From NCBI GenBank assembly GCA_964579725.1, contig CAZOHG010000007.1, positions 22,057 through 86,056 on the forward strand: a stretch of 64,000 bases of DNA, in the 5' to 3' direction. A program made the translations under genes and the position numbers. A model generated the notes under the pieces. That model was not told the origin of the DNA. It ran no database searches and was given only the letters and a program-made list of their open reading frames with translations. Position 1 is the stretch's first letter. Each line of letters opens with the position of its first letter. Positions 35,085 through 43,889 of this stretch are shown one piece after another. This stretch comes from CAZOHG01 sp964579725. GTDB lineage: Bacteria; Zhuqueibacterota; JdFR-76; BMS3Abin05.

Positions 35085-35942
35085 TCAAATTAGAATATTA
35101 AAGATATCGCTATTTTCTGCAATTTCTTCCTTCATTTCAATGTAATACCCGTTAATATCATCCTCCGTGGTATCCAATTCATCGTACACAACGGGGTCTA
35201 CTTCCGGGATTTCGTAATCACCGTTAAATCCCAATTGCATTTCACGGGCAAAAATATTGGACACATGAATCAGACTCACCAATTTGGGGTTGCTCCGCAG
35301 TACCCCGGGCGAATGGTGCAGGGCAATGGACTCCACCAAGCCGTAGGGCAAGTTCCAGCGGTCAGCCAAAAATTCCCCCACTTCGGCGTGGGATACACCC
35401 ATGACCTTTCGTTCGGCGTCAAACAAAGGTAATTGCTCTTCCTGAGCCATTTGCAAAGCGGCATCGAATTCCTCGGCAAAATATTTGCTCAAAACCAGTT
35501 TACCCAAATCGTGCAAAATGCCGGCCGCAAACGATTCTTCCCCCTGATCCAGATTAAGATGCTGATCCAGAAGTTTTGCCAGAAGAGCCGTACCGATGCT
35601 ATGCTTCCAAAAGTTTTTCAAATCAAAATTGTTGCTGCCGTTGTTATCAAAAACTTTCACAATCGACACAGACAAAACAGTGTTGCGAATGGTGTTGTAG
35701 CCCAGAAGGACAACGGCTTGCTGAATGGAGCTAATACGGCGACTAAATCCAAAAAACGAGGAATTAACAAGACGCAAAACCTTTGAGCTAATGGCCTGAT
35801 CGGTTTCCACTACCTTGGCCACCTGAGCCGCCGTGGTGCGGGGGTCATTTACCAAAGCCGCCACTTTAGAGTAAACGGTTGGCAAAGTCGGCAAATCCGT
35901 CACCCTGTCCAGTGTGTGTCGCACATGGTTCATGTCTAACAT
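35085..35942 (-). CDS. HDOD domain signalling protein
   Basis: 285 aa. The HDOD core (residues about 15-215) shows LPTLPTVYSKVAALVNDPRTTAAQVAKVVETDQAISSKVLRLVNSSFFG and the degenerate HD region GILHDLGKLVLSKYF and HAEVGEFLADRWNLP. The HDOD family derives from HD phosphohydrolases but usually lacks activity and mediates signalling in pilus and motility systems. ATG at 35942 has AAGGAG 6 nt upstream. It sits between a response regulator and the second ATPase. Confidence 0.85.
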   Translation of the reverse strand: MLDMNHVRHTLDRVTDLPTLPTVYSKVAALVNDPRTTAAQVAKVVETDQAISSKVLRLVNSSFFGFSRRISSIQQAVVLLGYNTIRNTVLSVSIVKVFDNNGSNNFDLKNFWKHSIGTALLAKLLDQHLNLDQGEESFAAGILHDLGKLVLSKYFAEEFDAALQMAQEEQLPLFDAERKVMGVSHAEVGEFLADRWNLPYGLVESIALHHSPGVLRSNPKLVSLIHVSNIFAREMQLGFNGDYEIPEVDPVVYDELDTTEDDINGYYIEMKEEIAENSDIFNILI

Positions 35943-35967
35943 TTTTTTCTCCTTGTTACTGGCGTTC

Positions 35968-36339
35968 CTACCCAACTAAATATTTTGCAATCATTTCCAT
36001 CAGCTTTGCGGGATTGTAAGGCTTAAAAATATATTCGTTTGCACCTGCCTCAATTCCCAATTCCGCATCGGCCTGTTTTGCCCGAGACGTGAGCATAATA
36101 ATGGGAATTTCCTTGAATTTTTTGTCGAATTTGAGCAGACGCGCCACTTTGTACCCGTTAATTTTGGGCAAAAGGACATCCAGAAGAATCAAATCCGGGT
36201 GTTCCCGGCGCGCCACGTTCAGAGCCTCTTGACCGTCGTAGGCAGCGAGTACCTCGTAACCGGCCGATTCCAATCGAATTTTCAGGACTTCCACTACCTG
36301 CGGGTAGTCGTCCACCACGAGAATTCGCTTTTTGGCCAC
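35968..36339 (-). CDS. Single-domain response regulator (CheY-like)
   Basis: 123 aa. Complete receiver: VVDDYPQ acidic pair, Asp in LILLDVLLPKINGY, Thr/Ser in IMLTSRAK and Lys in IFKPYN. GTG at 36339 is chosen: it lies 2 nt after the stop codon of the histidine kinase and has AAAGG 5 nt upstream; a longer frame from 36405 would overlap the kinase by 64 bp. Probably the phosphorylation partner of that kinase. Confidence 0.85.
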   Translation of the reverse strand: MAKKRILVVDDYPQVVEVLKIRLESAGYEVLAAYDGQEALNVARREHPDLILLDVLLPKINGYKVARLLKFDKKFKEIPIIMLTSRAKQADAELGIEAGANEYIFKPYNPAKLMEMIAKYLVG

Positions 36340-36341
36340 CT

Positions 36342-37886
36342 TTACCTTTCCAGGGGCAGGGTGAACAAAAACCGGCTGCCCTTGCCAATTTGACTCTCCA
36401 GCCAAATTTTCCCGCCGTTGGTTTCTACAATCTCTTGCGCAATGCTTAAGCCAAGACCGTACCCCTTGTACCGTTTGTTGAACGCATTTTCCACCCGGTG
36501 AAATTTTTCAAAAATCGCTTTGTGTTCCGACGGCGGAATTCCAATTCCGTTGTCCTCCACCCAACAAAGCAAATGCTTGCCCTCTATTTTCATGCCGAGG
36601 CGAATGGTCCCCCCCTCCGGGGTAAATTTAATGGCGTTGTCCAACAAATTGTTGAAAACTTGTGCCACCTGGTCGCGGTCATTTGGGAGGACAATTTCCT
36701 CTCTGGGAATGTCCCCCTTTACCAGAATACGCTTTTTGTCGGCAATCCACTGGTAGGTGGTTAATGTTTTCTGGAGCAGTACGTTCATGTGTACGTGACG
36801 CCGGCGTTCCAATTGATCTTCGCCCACTTCCAGCCGGGTAATTTCCAAAATGCGGGAAATCATCCGATCCATTCGCTCAATATTCTCTTTCATGAGGGAA
36901 AGGCACCGCTCCTGTTTCTCTGAAATGGGACCCGTGGTGCCGTCCAAAAGAAGGTGCACCCCTTCATTTAAAGCCGTTAGAGGCGAATGCAAATTGTGGC
37001 TCATATTGGCCACAAATTCCTTTCGCATTCGATCCATTTCCCAACTGTCGGTGATGTCTCGTAAAATGACCACCCAGCCCAGGTGCGCCCCATTTCGATC
37101 CAGTACTTTTTGAATATTAATCCCCAAAATCTTGCCAATGGCATCCACCTTGCGGATTTTATTTTGTACGTCCAATTGTTTTCGGATGGATTCCTGAATC
37201 ATGGACACAATGTTTAAATAGTGCGCCTCATTGAGATTTTCGAGGCGAATGCGCTCCCGCTGGGGAAGCCCCAAAAACCGGCGTGCCTGCGGATTGGCAA
37301 AGAGCACGTCACCATTTTCATTGACCAACACCAGACCGTCCAACATGCCCTGCAAAATAGCTTCGAGGCGATTGCGCTCCAAGACAATCAATTCCCACAA
37401 CATACGCAACGCCCCGGTAATTTCAATGGACGTACTTTCCACCAACTTGCGGCCGGCTTTTCGGATCCGGCCGTTTCGGTTCGAAATGAATCCCAAAATA
37501 CCAATGATTTCCCCCTGACTGGAAATAGCCACCGTAACCGTAAAGTCGTCGGGGATCGGCACCCCCTTGGCTGGCAGCTTTTCCATTTTTACCCCGTTAA
37601 TTCGAGCCGTTTTGGGGAAGCGTTTGAAATTTCGATCAGCCAGAACTTTGGAAAAGCGATTCAACAGCCGACGCAAACCCTCCCGTTCGGGAATTTGCTC
37701 TGTACGGATGTCGACCGTCGGATAATTGGCGACCCAGCTCAGAACGCAAAAATTTTTTCCAAGAACATTGAAAACAGAGTCCACCAACAAATTAATCCAA
37801 TCTTCATACAAGCGGTCTTGCTGCGCGTATTCCCAGGGCAATTCCAGATGAATAACCTTACCGTCCTCTCTCTGTTTTTTCGTCAT
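36342..37886 (-). CDS. Soluble PAS sensor histidine kinase
   Basis: 514 aa, no transmembrane segment. The N-terminal 190 residues look GAF-like; a PAS domain follows (ILQGMLDGLVLVNENGDVLFANPQARRFLG); then HisKA with the phospho-His in MSHNLHSPLTALNEG, and a HATPase_c domain with DNAIKFTPEGG, DNGIGIPPSE and GYGLGLSIAQEIV. It is followed at 2 nt by a CheY-like regulator, so the pair forms a two-component system. With no PilS next to the PilR-like gene it is also a candidate for that role. Confidence 0.88.
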   Translation of the reverse strand: MTKKQREDGKVIHLELPWEYAQQDRLYEDWINLLVDSVFNVLGKNFCVLSWVANYPTVDIRTEQIPEREGLRRLLNRFSKVLADRNFKRFPKTARINGVKMEKLPAKGVPIPDDFTVTVAISSQGEIIGILGFISNRNGRIRKAGRKLVESTSIEITGALRMLWELIVLERNRLEAILQGMLDGLVLVNENGDVLFANPQARRFLGLPQRERIRLENLNEAHYLNIVSMIQESIRKQLDVQNKIRKVDAIGKILGINIQKVLDRNGAHLGWVVILRDITDSWEMDRMRKEFVANMSHNLHSPLTALNEGVHLLLDGTTGPISEKQERCLSLMKENIERMDRMISRILEITRLEVGEDQLERRRHVHMNVLLQKTLTTYQWIADKKRILVKGDIPREEIVLPNDRDQVAQVFNNLLDNAIKFTPEGGTIRLGMKIEGKHLLCWVEDNGIGIPPSEHKAIFEKFHRVENAFNKRYKGYGLGLSIAQEIVETNGGKIWLESQIGKGSRFLFTLPLER

Positions 37887-37956
37887 AAAAGTCCCATCAA
37901 ATTAGTCTTTTTCTCTACGCTTTGGGGCCGCTGCGTTGGAACGCGGCTTTCGATTT

Positions 37957-38733
37957 TTAAGACAGTACCATGTGAATATACCAGTGGATCACCTGTTCCC
38001 CCCACAAAAGGTACACAAATGTCCCGATTGCCAGAAAGGGACCGAAAGGAATTTGCGATTTGCGGGTTGCCTTTTTGAGAGCCATCGCACCAAAACTGAA
38101 AAGCGCCGCAATAAAAAAGGCCGCAAACAGCGCAAAAGCGGTACCCTGTACCCCCAGAAAAATTCCAATCATGGCCGCTAATTTAATATCCCCCATGCCC
38201 ATGCTTTCCTTGCCAAATAGTGCTCCCCCTAAAAGAGCAACGAGCAGAAGCCCGCCTCCCCCAACAGCCAGGCCCAACAGCGCCTGTTTGTATGTCAGCA
38301 CCCGTAGTCCAATTGTCACAATCCCCCCCAACAAAATGCCAGGGAGCGTGATTTTATTCAAAATAAGTCGGTAATCGATGTCAATAAAACTAATAACAAT
38401 GAGCAAAATGGCCAAAATAGAAAAAGCCAGCGTTTCGCGACTAAAGCCGAATTTCCAGAAAATGGCTGCAAAAGTGCCCCCTGTGAGCAGTTCCACCATC
38501 GGGTAGCGCCAGGAAATGCGAGTATGGCACGTTCTACATTTTCCGCCCAGAAAAATGTAGCTGATCACCGGTATGTTGTCTATTGGCCGAATAGGGGTTT
38601 TGCACACGGGGCAGTGAGAAGGCGGCCATACAATGGATTCCCCCCGAGGAATGCGGTAAATACAAACATTCAAAAAACTGCCGAAAATCAGGCCGAAAAC
38701 AAAAAAAATGACCCCACCTAAAATCGAATTCAT
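37957..38733 (-). CDS. pilD: Prepilin peptidase (leader peptidase / N-methyltransferase)
   Basis: 258 aa polytopic inner-membrane aspartic protease. N-terminal FGSFLNVCIYRIPRGESIVWPPSHCPVC and CRTCHTRI supply the two CxxC pairs of the bifunctional (protease plus methylase) form. The catalytic Asp motifs are FIDIDYR and GMGDIKLAAMIG (GxGD). It should process all the pilins in this window, whose Gly/Phe-Glu5 sites match. ATG 38733 has AGGTGG 4 nt upstream. Confidence 0.93.
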   Translation of the reverse strand: MNSILGGVIFFVFGLIFGSFLNVCIYRIPRGESIVWPPSHCPVCKTPIRPIDNIPVISYIFLGGKCRTCHTRISWRYPMVELLTGGTFAAIFWKFGFSRETLAFSILAILLIVISFIDIDYRLILNKITLPGILLGGIVTIGLRVLTYKQALLGLAVGGGGLLLVALLGGALFGKESMGMGDIKLAAMIGIFLGVQGTAFALFAAFFIAALFSFGAMALKKATRKSQIPFGPFLAIGTFVYLLWGEQVIHWYIHMVLS

Positions 38734-38741
38734 TTTTCCAC

Positions 38742-38993
38742 CTAATTACCTTGGTTGCTGTTTTTATGAGCTTTTTGAATGGCTCGCGCCAGTGTGTAGC
38801 CCTCATCCAGGTAGGATTTCACCTTTTTCAAAACATGCAAATCCTGGTCGGAATAGCGTTTAAATTCGCGGGACCCCATGAGCACAGATTTCGGTTTAAT
38901 AATCCCCTTTAATTCCCAATAATACAATTGCCGCAAGCTAATATCCAATTTCCGGATTACCTCTTTGCTGGTTAAAAGACGTGCTTCAGCCAT
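38742..38993 (-). CDS. MerR-like helix-turn-helix regulator
   Basis: 83 aa. The N-terminal two-thirds is a MerR-type winged helix: LLTSKEVIRKLDISLRQLYYWELKGIIKPK, then SREFKRYSDQDLHVLKKVKSYLDEGYTLARA. There is no effector-binding or long coiled-coil domain, so it is a minimal regulator. GGAG precedes ATG 38993. It lies 8 bp upstream of pilD on the same strand. The 265 bp upstream of it, to the end of the polysaccharide operon, show no gene. Confidence 0.8.
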   Translation of the reverse strand: MAEARLLTSKEVIRKLDISLRQLYYWELKGIIKPKSVLMGSREFKRYSDQDLHVLKKVKSYLDEGYTLARAIQKAHKNSNQGN

Positions 38994-39258
38994 CTGTTAC
39001 TCCTTTCGCTTTTCAATTTTGGACACACCAATTCCATTATCGGCAGAAAACCCAAAAGGGTTTAACAAAGATGTTGAACAAAAGGGGCGGAAAGGGGCAC
39101 AAGTGCAAAAATTTTCGGAGGAAAAAACAACGGGGCGGGACAGAAGTAGGCTTTTTCGGTTACCTCACGCTGGCCTTCTCAATAATTTTAAAATTCAGGA
39201 AACTGAAGGGAAAGCAGCCCATCGCGCTATTTTTTTGAAACCATTGCGGCGCGAAAAT

Positions 39259-40470
39259 CTACTCCGCTTCGTGAAACCAGGTGGCCGTTTGTAGTTTAAG
39301 AAGATATTTGAAATAGCCCAAGAGCGCCGAGACCACGCCGAAAGCAAAATAGAACGGCATACTGAGCAGGCGGGACCCCTTGCCCGCTTTTTGAAACAAA
39401 AAACCGACAAAAGAAAGTCCGTACAAACCGACCTGAGCCATTAGTGTGAGGCGGTAGAAACCCGTTGTGAGGGGCCAATTGACGAAAAAAATGCCAACCA
39501 CAAACAAAGGACTGAGCGTCCGCAAAACCTTGTGTGAAATAAACGAAATGGCGGGCCAGCCCCGTAGTGGATTAAGCAGTGACTTCAAAATCCAAATTTG
39601 CTGCAAATTCCCCACAAAAATGCGCGACCGCCGGTTGAAATCGGCAAAACTGTCACCGTAGAATTCTTCGTAGGCCAGCGCCCGAATTTCGTACACCACG
39701 CGTTTTCCCTTTTCCAAAATGCGCATGGGAATAATAAAATCGTCGTTAATTGCCTCCGGTGGCAGTGGCTCGAACAGCTCACGCCGAAAAGCCAAAAGCG
39801 CGCCGTGCGCACCAATCACCGAAAAAATCCGGCTTTCCAGGCGCTTCAGATTGGTTTCGTATTTCCAGTAAAGCCACTCCCCTTTGCCCCGGACCGAACG
39901 GTCCCAATTCTCGAATTCGTACACCCCCGAAACGGCACCCACGCGCGGGTCGGAGAAATTCATGACCAATTCTTTGACGGCGTTTTTTTCCAAAATAGCT
40001 GAGGCGTCGCTCATGAGAATAATCTCGCCCGTGAGCTTCGGAATTGTCTTGTTAATCAGCGCCGTTTTACCTTCCCGCTGGGTGTAATTGTAAAACTTAA
40101 TTTCCCGCGCCGAGTACGCTTCAATCATTTCGTTGGTAAGATCGAAAGAGCCGTCGCTGGCCACCACAATCTCCAGTTTTCCCTGCGGGTAGTCCAATTC
40201 CAGACTATTTTCAATTTTCAGGCGAATGACTTTTTCCTCATTAAAGGCGGGGATGAACAGGCTGACCCGAGGCCAATTGAGATGTCGAAAATGAACGTGC
40301 CCCCCCGTTGCTGGGGTCTTGGCATTCTTTTTCAAAGGCAATTTTTTGCCCGGCGTCCAGTGCCAAAATTTGGACACCAACCAAACCAATGCCGGGTAGC
40401 CGAAATAGGTGTACAGCAAACCGGCCAAAAATCCCCAAAATAGAATTTTAAACACGAAAATCACGCCCAT
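39259..40470 (-). CDS. Membrane glycosyltransferase, family 2
   Basis: 403 aa. GT-A domain: FIPAFNEEKVIRLKIENSLELDYPQGKLEIVVASDGS, the LMSDASAIL segment with the DxD-like metal site, and INDDFIIPMRILEKGKRVVYE plus RRSRI (QxxRW-like) typical of processive or membrane GT2 enzymes. One N-terminal and several C-terminal hydrophobic helices anchor it. It is the last gene of the polysaccharide operon, directly downstream of wza. Possibly polymer-chain synthase or side-chain transferase. Confidence 0.85.
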   Translation of the reverse strand: MGVIFVFKILFWGFLAGLLYTYFGYPALVWLVSKFWHWTPGKKLPLKKNAKTPATGGHVHFRHLNWPRVSLFIPAFNEEKVIRLKIENSLELDYPQGKLEIVVASDGSFDLTNEMIEAYSAREIKFYNYTQREGKTALINKTIPKLTGEIILMSDASAILEKNAVKELVMNFSDPRVGAVSGVYEFENWDRSVRGKGEWLYWKYETNLKRLESRIFSVIGAHGALLAFRRELFEPLPPEAINDDFIIPMRILEKGKRVVYEIRALAYEEFYGDSFADFNRRSRIFVGNLQQIWILKSLLNPLRGWPAISFISHKVLRTLSPLFVVGIFFVNWPLTTGFYRLTLMAQVGLYGLSFVGFLFQKAGKGSRLLSMPFYFAFGVVSALLGYFKYLLKLQTATWFHEAE

Positions 40471-40476
40471 TTTCCC

Positions 40477-41169
40477 TTATCGGTGCACAAAATACAGGGT
40501 TCCCAACGCGGACAGTACCAACGCAATAATGTCCGTAAAGGGAAAAAGAATTTTCCGGAAAAAATAGCCCGTTTTGGCAAAAGCTGTGGGCGGGACAAAG
40601 ACCACGTCTTCATTTTGCAACGAGTAATTGGTCCGAATGTCTCCCTTAAAGGCAATATCTTTTAGCTTCACACGAATAATTTCGGGATTCAACGGATCCC
40701 CCCGCACAATGCGTACGTGATTGAGACTGGCTCGCTGAGTCACGCCTCCTGCAATCTGAACAGCGTCTAAGACGGTCGTAGGTTTGTTCAGTTCAAAATA
40801 GCCGGGATTTTTGACTTCCCCAATGACGTAGTAACGATGGCCGCTGAAATTGGTTACATTAACGGTCACTTCCACACTGGTAAAAAACTCTTTTAATTCT
40901 TTGGTCAAAATGAGGTCCATTTCCTCGGGTGTAAAACCTGCCATTTTTACATCCCCGAGAAAGGGCAGATTTACCTTGCCGTCAGGACGAATGGTTAGGC
41001 TGCGCTCGATTCGATCGGACGTATTTCCTTTGGGCACAATCACCACTGAAACGACGTCCCCTGAACGCAGGACAAAAGCCCCCTCGGGCCGGTGGTAATT
41101 CTTCTGCGCCCAAAGGGCCGAAACCGTCAGCAAAAAGAGCCACAAAAATCCGAAAATTTTGTACCGCAT
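40477..41169 (-). CDS. Polysaccharide export protein, Wza-like (short)
   Basis: 230 aa. Signal peptide ending near ALWAQ; polysaccharide export (Poly_export) domain with RSGDVVSVVI...SLTIRPDGKVNLPFLGDVKMAG and a SLBB domain with YYVIGEVKNPGYFEL. It is much shorter than E. coli Wza (about 380 aa) and ends in a hydrophobic segment, so it is a minimal form of the export channel or its periplasmic adaptor. Works with Wzc (54780-57152) of the same operon. Confidence 0.85.
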   Translation of the reverse strand: MRYKIFGFLWLFLLTVSALWAQKNYHRPEGAFVLRSGDVVSVVIVPKGNTSDRIERSLTIRPDGKVNLPFLGDVKMAGFTPEEMDLILTKELKEFFTSVEVTVNVTNFSGHRYYVIGEVKNPGYFELNKPTTVLDAVQIAGGVTQRASLNHVRIVRGDPLNPEIIRVKLKDIAFKGDIRTNYSLQNEDVVFVPPTAFAKTGYFFRKILFPFTDIIALVLSALGTLYFVHR

Positions 41170-41218
41170 AAAATCACCCTTTTTCTTTTATGTCACGTCC
41201 GTTTGACGTTTCCACCGT

Positions 41219-43009
41219 TTATTTTCCTTGAAGAATAATCTGCGCCAGGCGGCGACGAGCCATTTCCCAGTCGCGGGGATTGTGACTCCATTCTCCTTCG
41301 TGCGCCCACAGCGGATGTCGCCAGTAGGGATTGTATTCTTGGGGATTCAGTGCCGACCGAATAATGGAGCGCACAATTGGAACCGCTTTGGTTCCTGCCA
41401 ATTGAAAATAGGCGTAATCCTCCATTCCCCGCCGCCATTCCTTCATTCGAATACTACTCACAGGGCCCGGAATGGCCGGAAAGCCAATCTGAGGCAGTTG
41501 CCCGCCCGGGTAAAAAATGATTCCGTTTGAAATGTAGTCTTCGTTCCAATTTTTGGCATTGGTGTACACGTCCTGCGGCCAAAAATCCCCGACCCACAGG
41601 AAAATTCCGTCCACATCGTAGCGCCGGGCAATCCAGGCCCAGGTGCGCAGAGAAAGTCCGTTCTGCGCCAAACTTCGCCCGCCCACAAACGGGGGGTGTT
41701 CCTGGTAGAACCAGGTTTCCTCCCCCACTTTTTGGCGTGCCTGCATGGCAGGAACCCAATAGGTACTGGCTGTGGTTGCCCAGATGTCTACCGCGCCGAT
41801 CATGTCCGGATTCAATCCCGGTGAAATTGTTACCAGATGTTTGACTCTCGGATTCCCGCTGTGAATGGCCTCCGTCAATTCCCGAATAATCGATTTCAAT
41901 TGCGGAAAGGATTTGAAATCCGGTTCGTCAATGAGGTACCAGAACAGCTCGGGAGTCGTCCAGCCCTTCTTCTTGAAATGGTCTGCAAACAGGCGCGTGT
42001 ACGTGCGCAATGCTCTTCTGTAAGCCGCCGTCAAATGGGCGTGGGTATGGTAATCCCCGCCGAAATACGGCCGATCCCCTTCGCGGAGGCCCCACCAGAG
42101 CCAGCCGCCGATTTTCCACAAATTGGGCGGGGTTTTGTCCCGAAAGGCTTGCCCGGTCAGAATCGGCCCAAAACAACGGTCGTACGCCTGCCAGTCAATT
42201 GAAAGAAGCGCCCCTGTTTTTTCATTCCATTCAACGTCCGGCTGGTCAACGCCGTTGGCAATTTGGGTTACAAAACCGTGCTGGTGCGCCATTTGGTAAT
42301 AGCGAAGCACCACCGGCCAGTTTTGGGGCAGAAACATGCTTTTGGGGTCCAAATTTTCCGCGGCGGCCAATCGCTCCCAGTACAACGGAATCCACGCGTG
42401 CAATCGAACGGAACGCGGTAAGGCGAAATTCCACACGTGCAGGGACAAATTAAGCGTTAGTTCCACCTGTTTTCCGTTCAGCAGTTGAAGGGTTCCCGTG
42501 GCGTCGCCCGGCAAAGCCTCTTCCGGGACAAACACATCCACCCAGATACCACGGGTTTGCTTGGGTTTTAGGGTGAACGGCAAAGCAACGGGCTTTGGCG
42601 CTCCGTAGGGATTTCGGAACGGAACGAGGGGGTCCGGGTACATGCCCGGGGGTAGCGTGACGCTGGCTTTCGGAGATTTCGGCGCGTAGAGATAACTCTC
42701 CAGAAAAAGTTGCACCGGAGGAAGTGTACCCGATTTCCAGTGGAAAACGGCATTTGTAATTTTAAGATACGTATCGGGACGGAGAAGAATTTGAAATGCA
42801 ACTGTTTCGTTTCGTGCGGCAAAAAGGTGGACGCTTCCGGTTTGTGGGTCTAAAAGCCAGCCGTCCGAGCGGGGAATTTCGTCCAGGCGGTACTTCTCCG
42901 AACTGCTCACAACCCAGACGTGGAGTTTCGCCCCGCTGGCCGCAAGGGCCGTGGAAGCGATTAGAAAAACGCCGAAAAGCCAAACACCCAACCACAGAAT
43001 TTTACGCAT
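41219..43009 (-). CDS. DUF4091 / glycoside-hydrolase-like secreted protein
   Basis: 596 aa. Signal peptide at MRKILWLGVWLFGVFLIASTALAA. The central and C-terminal parts (FYQEHPPFVGGRSLAQNGLSLRTWAWIARRYDVDGIFLWVGDFW; MKEWRRGMEDYAYFQLA) match the DUF4091 type glycoside-hydrolase-like domain, after a beta-sandwich N-terminal part. ATG 43009 lies inside the last codons of the deacetylase (8-bp overlap) with GGAG upstream; a longer frame from 43168 has no signal peptide. It may trim or cleave the exported polymer. Confidence 0.75.
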   Translation of the reverse strand: MRKILWLGVWLFGVFLIASTALAASGAKLHVWVVSSSEKYRLDEIPRSDGWLLDPQTGSVHLFAARNETVAFQILLRPDTYLKITNAVFHWKSGTLPPVQLFLESYLYAPKSPKASVTLPPGMYPDPLVPFRNPYGAPKPVALPFTLKPKQTRGIWVDVFVPEEALPGDATGTLQLLNGKQVELTLNLSLHVWNFALPRSVRLHAWIPLYWERLAAAENLDPKSMFLPQNWPVVLRYYQMAHQHGFVTQIANGVDQPDVEWNEKTGALLSIDWQAYDRCFGPILTGQAFRDKTPPNLWKIGGWLWWGLREGDRPYFGGDYHTHAHLTAAYRRALRTYTRLFADHFKKKGWTTPELFWYLIDEPDFKSFPQLKSIIRELTEAIHSGNPRVKHLVTISPGLNPDMIGAVDIWATTASTYWVPAMQARQKVGEETWFYQEHPPFVGGRSLAQNGLSLRTWAWIARRYDVDGIFLWVGDFWPQDVYTNAKNWNEDYISNGIIFYPGGQLPQIGFPAIPGPVSSIRMKEWRRGMEDYAYFQLAGTKAVPIVRSIIRSALNPQEYNPYWRHPLWAHEGEWSHNPRDWEMARRRLAQIILQGK

Positions 43010-43889
43010 GATCGGCTCCCATATTTTTTCCGCCCAGGGTTTCGCCCTGGCTGCCGAAAACCCACAGCCAGATTTTGTGGTAGGTCCGGTGTCCCACAAT
43101 GGTTTTAGCCAATTTAGCCGTTTGGTTGCGCCAGCGAAAATAGCGGGGCAGCCATCCCTTGTTCTCAATCAAATGCCGAAATGTACTGAGGTGCATGCCT
43201 CGTGACATAGCCAGACGGTAGTAGCCGTGGGGCACGTAGCCGTTGGCGTGCACTTTTTCCCAAAAGGGTTGAAAATTGCCGTAACCGAAAAGAGACGTCA
43301 AAATTCCCTCGTAGCCGTAAATTCCGCACAATTGCCAGACGGAACGGTCGCTGCGTCCCCCGGGAAGCGACAAAAATCGTACCGGCTTCCCTGTGAGGCG
43401 TTCCAACCTCTTTTTCGATCCCACCAATTCTTCCACGGCCTGGTGCGAATTCAGTTCCATCAAAAAGGTGTGATTGGCCGTGTGCGATTGCACGTCCATT
43501 CCAGCGGCCACGAGACCGCGTACCTCTTTTTCCGAAACAAACCCGGGGGTTCCCACCCAATTGGAAATCAGAAAAAACGACGCCGTAAATCCAAATTCCT
43601 TTAAAATGGGCAGCGCCCACCGCGCTTGCGAAACGTGTCCGTCGTCAAACGTCAACACCACGTACCGGTCGCTGGACAGTAACTTGGCATCCGTTTGAAC
43701 CAATGAATAAAAAGTGGAAAAATCAATGCCTTTTCTCCCCGTTTTTTTGAGATAGGCCATTTGCGTCTTAAAATTCTCGGCAGAAAGAGTGTAATGACGC
43801 CTGTCCCGCGGTACGTTTTTCATTTCGGCTTGCGGTACCACATCGTGGTACAAAATTATCGGTATTTTCACGCGATTTTTCAAGGTCAT
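43002..43889 (-). CDS. Polysaccharide deacetylase (NodB-like), first
   Basis: 295 aa. NodB homology domain: IILYHDVVP at the N-terminus, catalytic and metal motif LTFDDGH, and SHTANHTF giving the HxxxH metal pair. No signal peptide, so it may act on a lipid-linked intermediate in the cytoplasm or at the inner membrane. The start overlaps the upstream glycosyltransferase stop by 4 bp (ATGA). A second deacetylase is at 50046-51029. Confidence 0.87.
   Translation of the reverse strand: MTLKNRVKIPIILYHDVVPQAEMKNVPRDRRHYTLSAENFKTQMAYLKKTGRKGIDFSTFYSLVQTDAKLLSSDRYVVLTFDDGHVSQARWALPILKEFGFTASFFLISNWVGTPGFVSEKEVRGLVAAGMDVQSHTANHTFLMELNSHQAVEELVGSKKRLERLTGKPVRFLSLPGGRSDRSVWQLCGIYGYEGILTSLFGYGNFQPFWEKVHANGYVPHGYYRLAMSRGMHLSTFRHLIENKGWLPRYFRWRNQTAKLAKTIVGHRTYHKIWLWVFGSQGETLGGKNMGADHA

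Noticed and set aside
37221..38078. 285-codon open frame on the plus strand
   Set aside because: Antisense to the histidine kinase and prepilin peptidase genes; no domain and no ribosome site.
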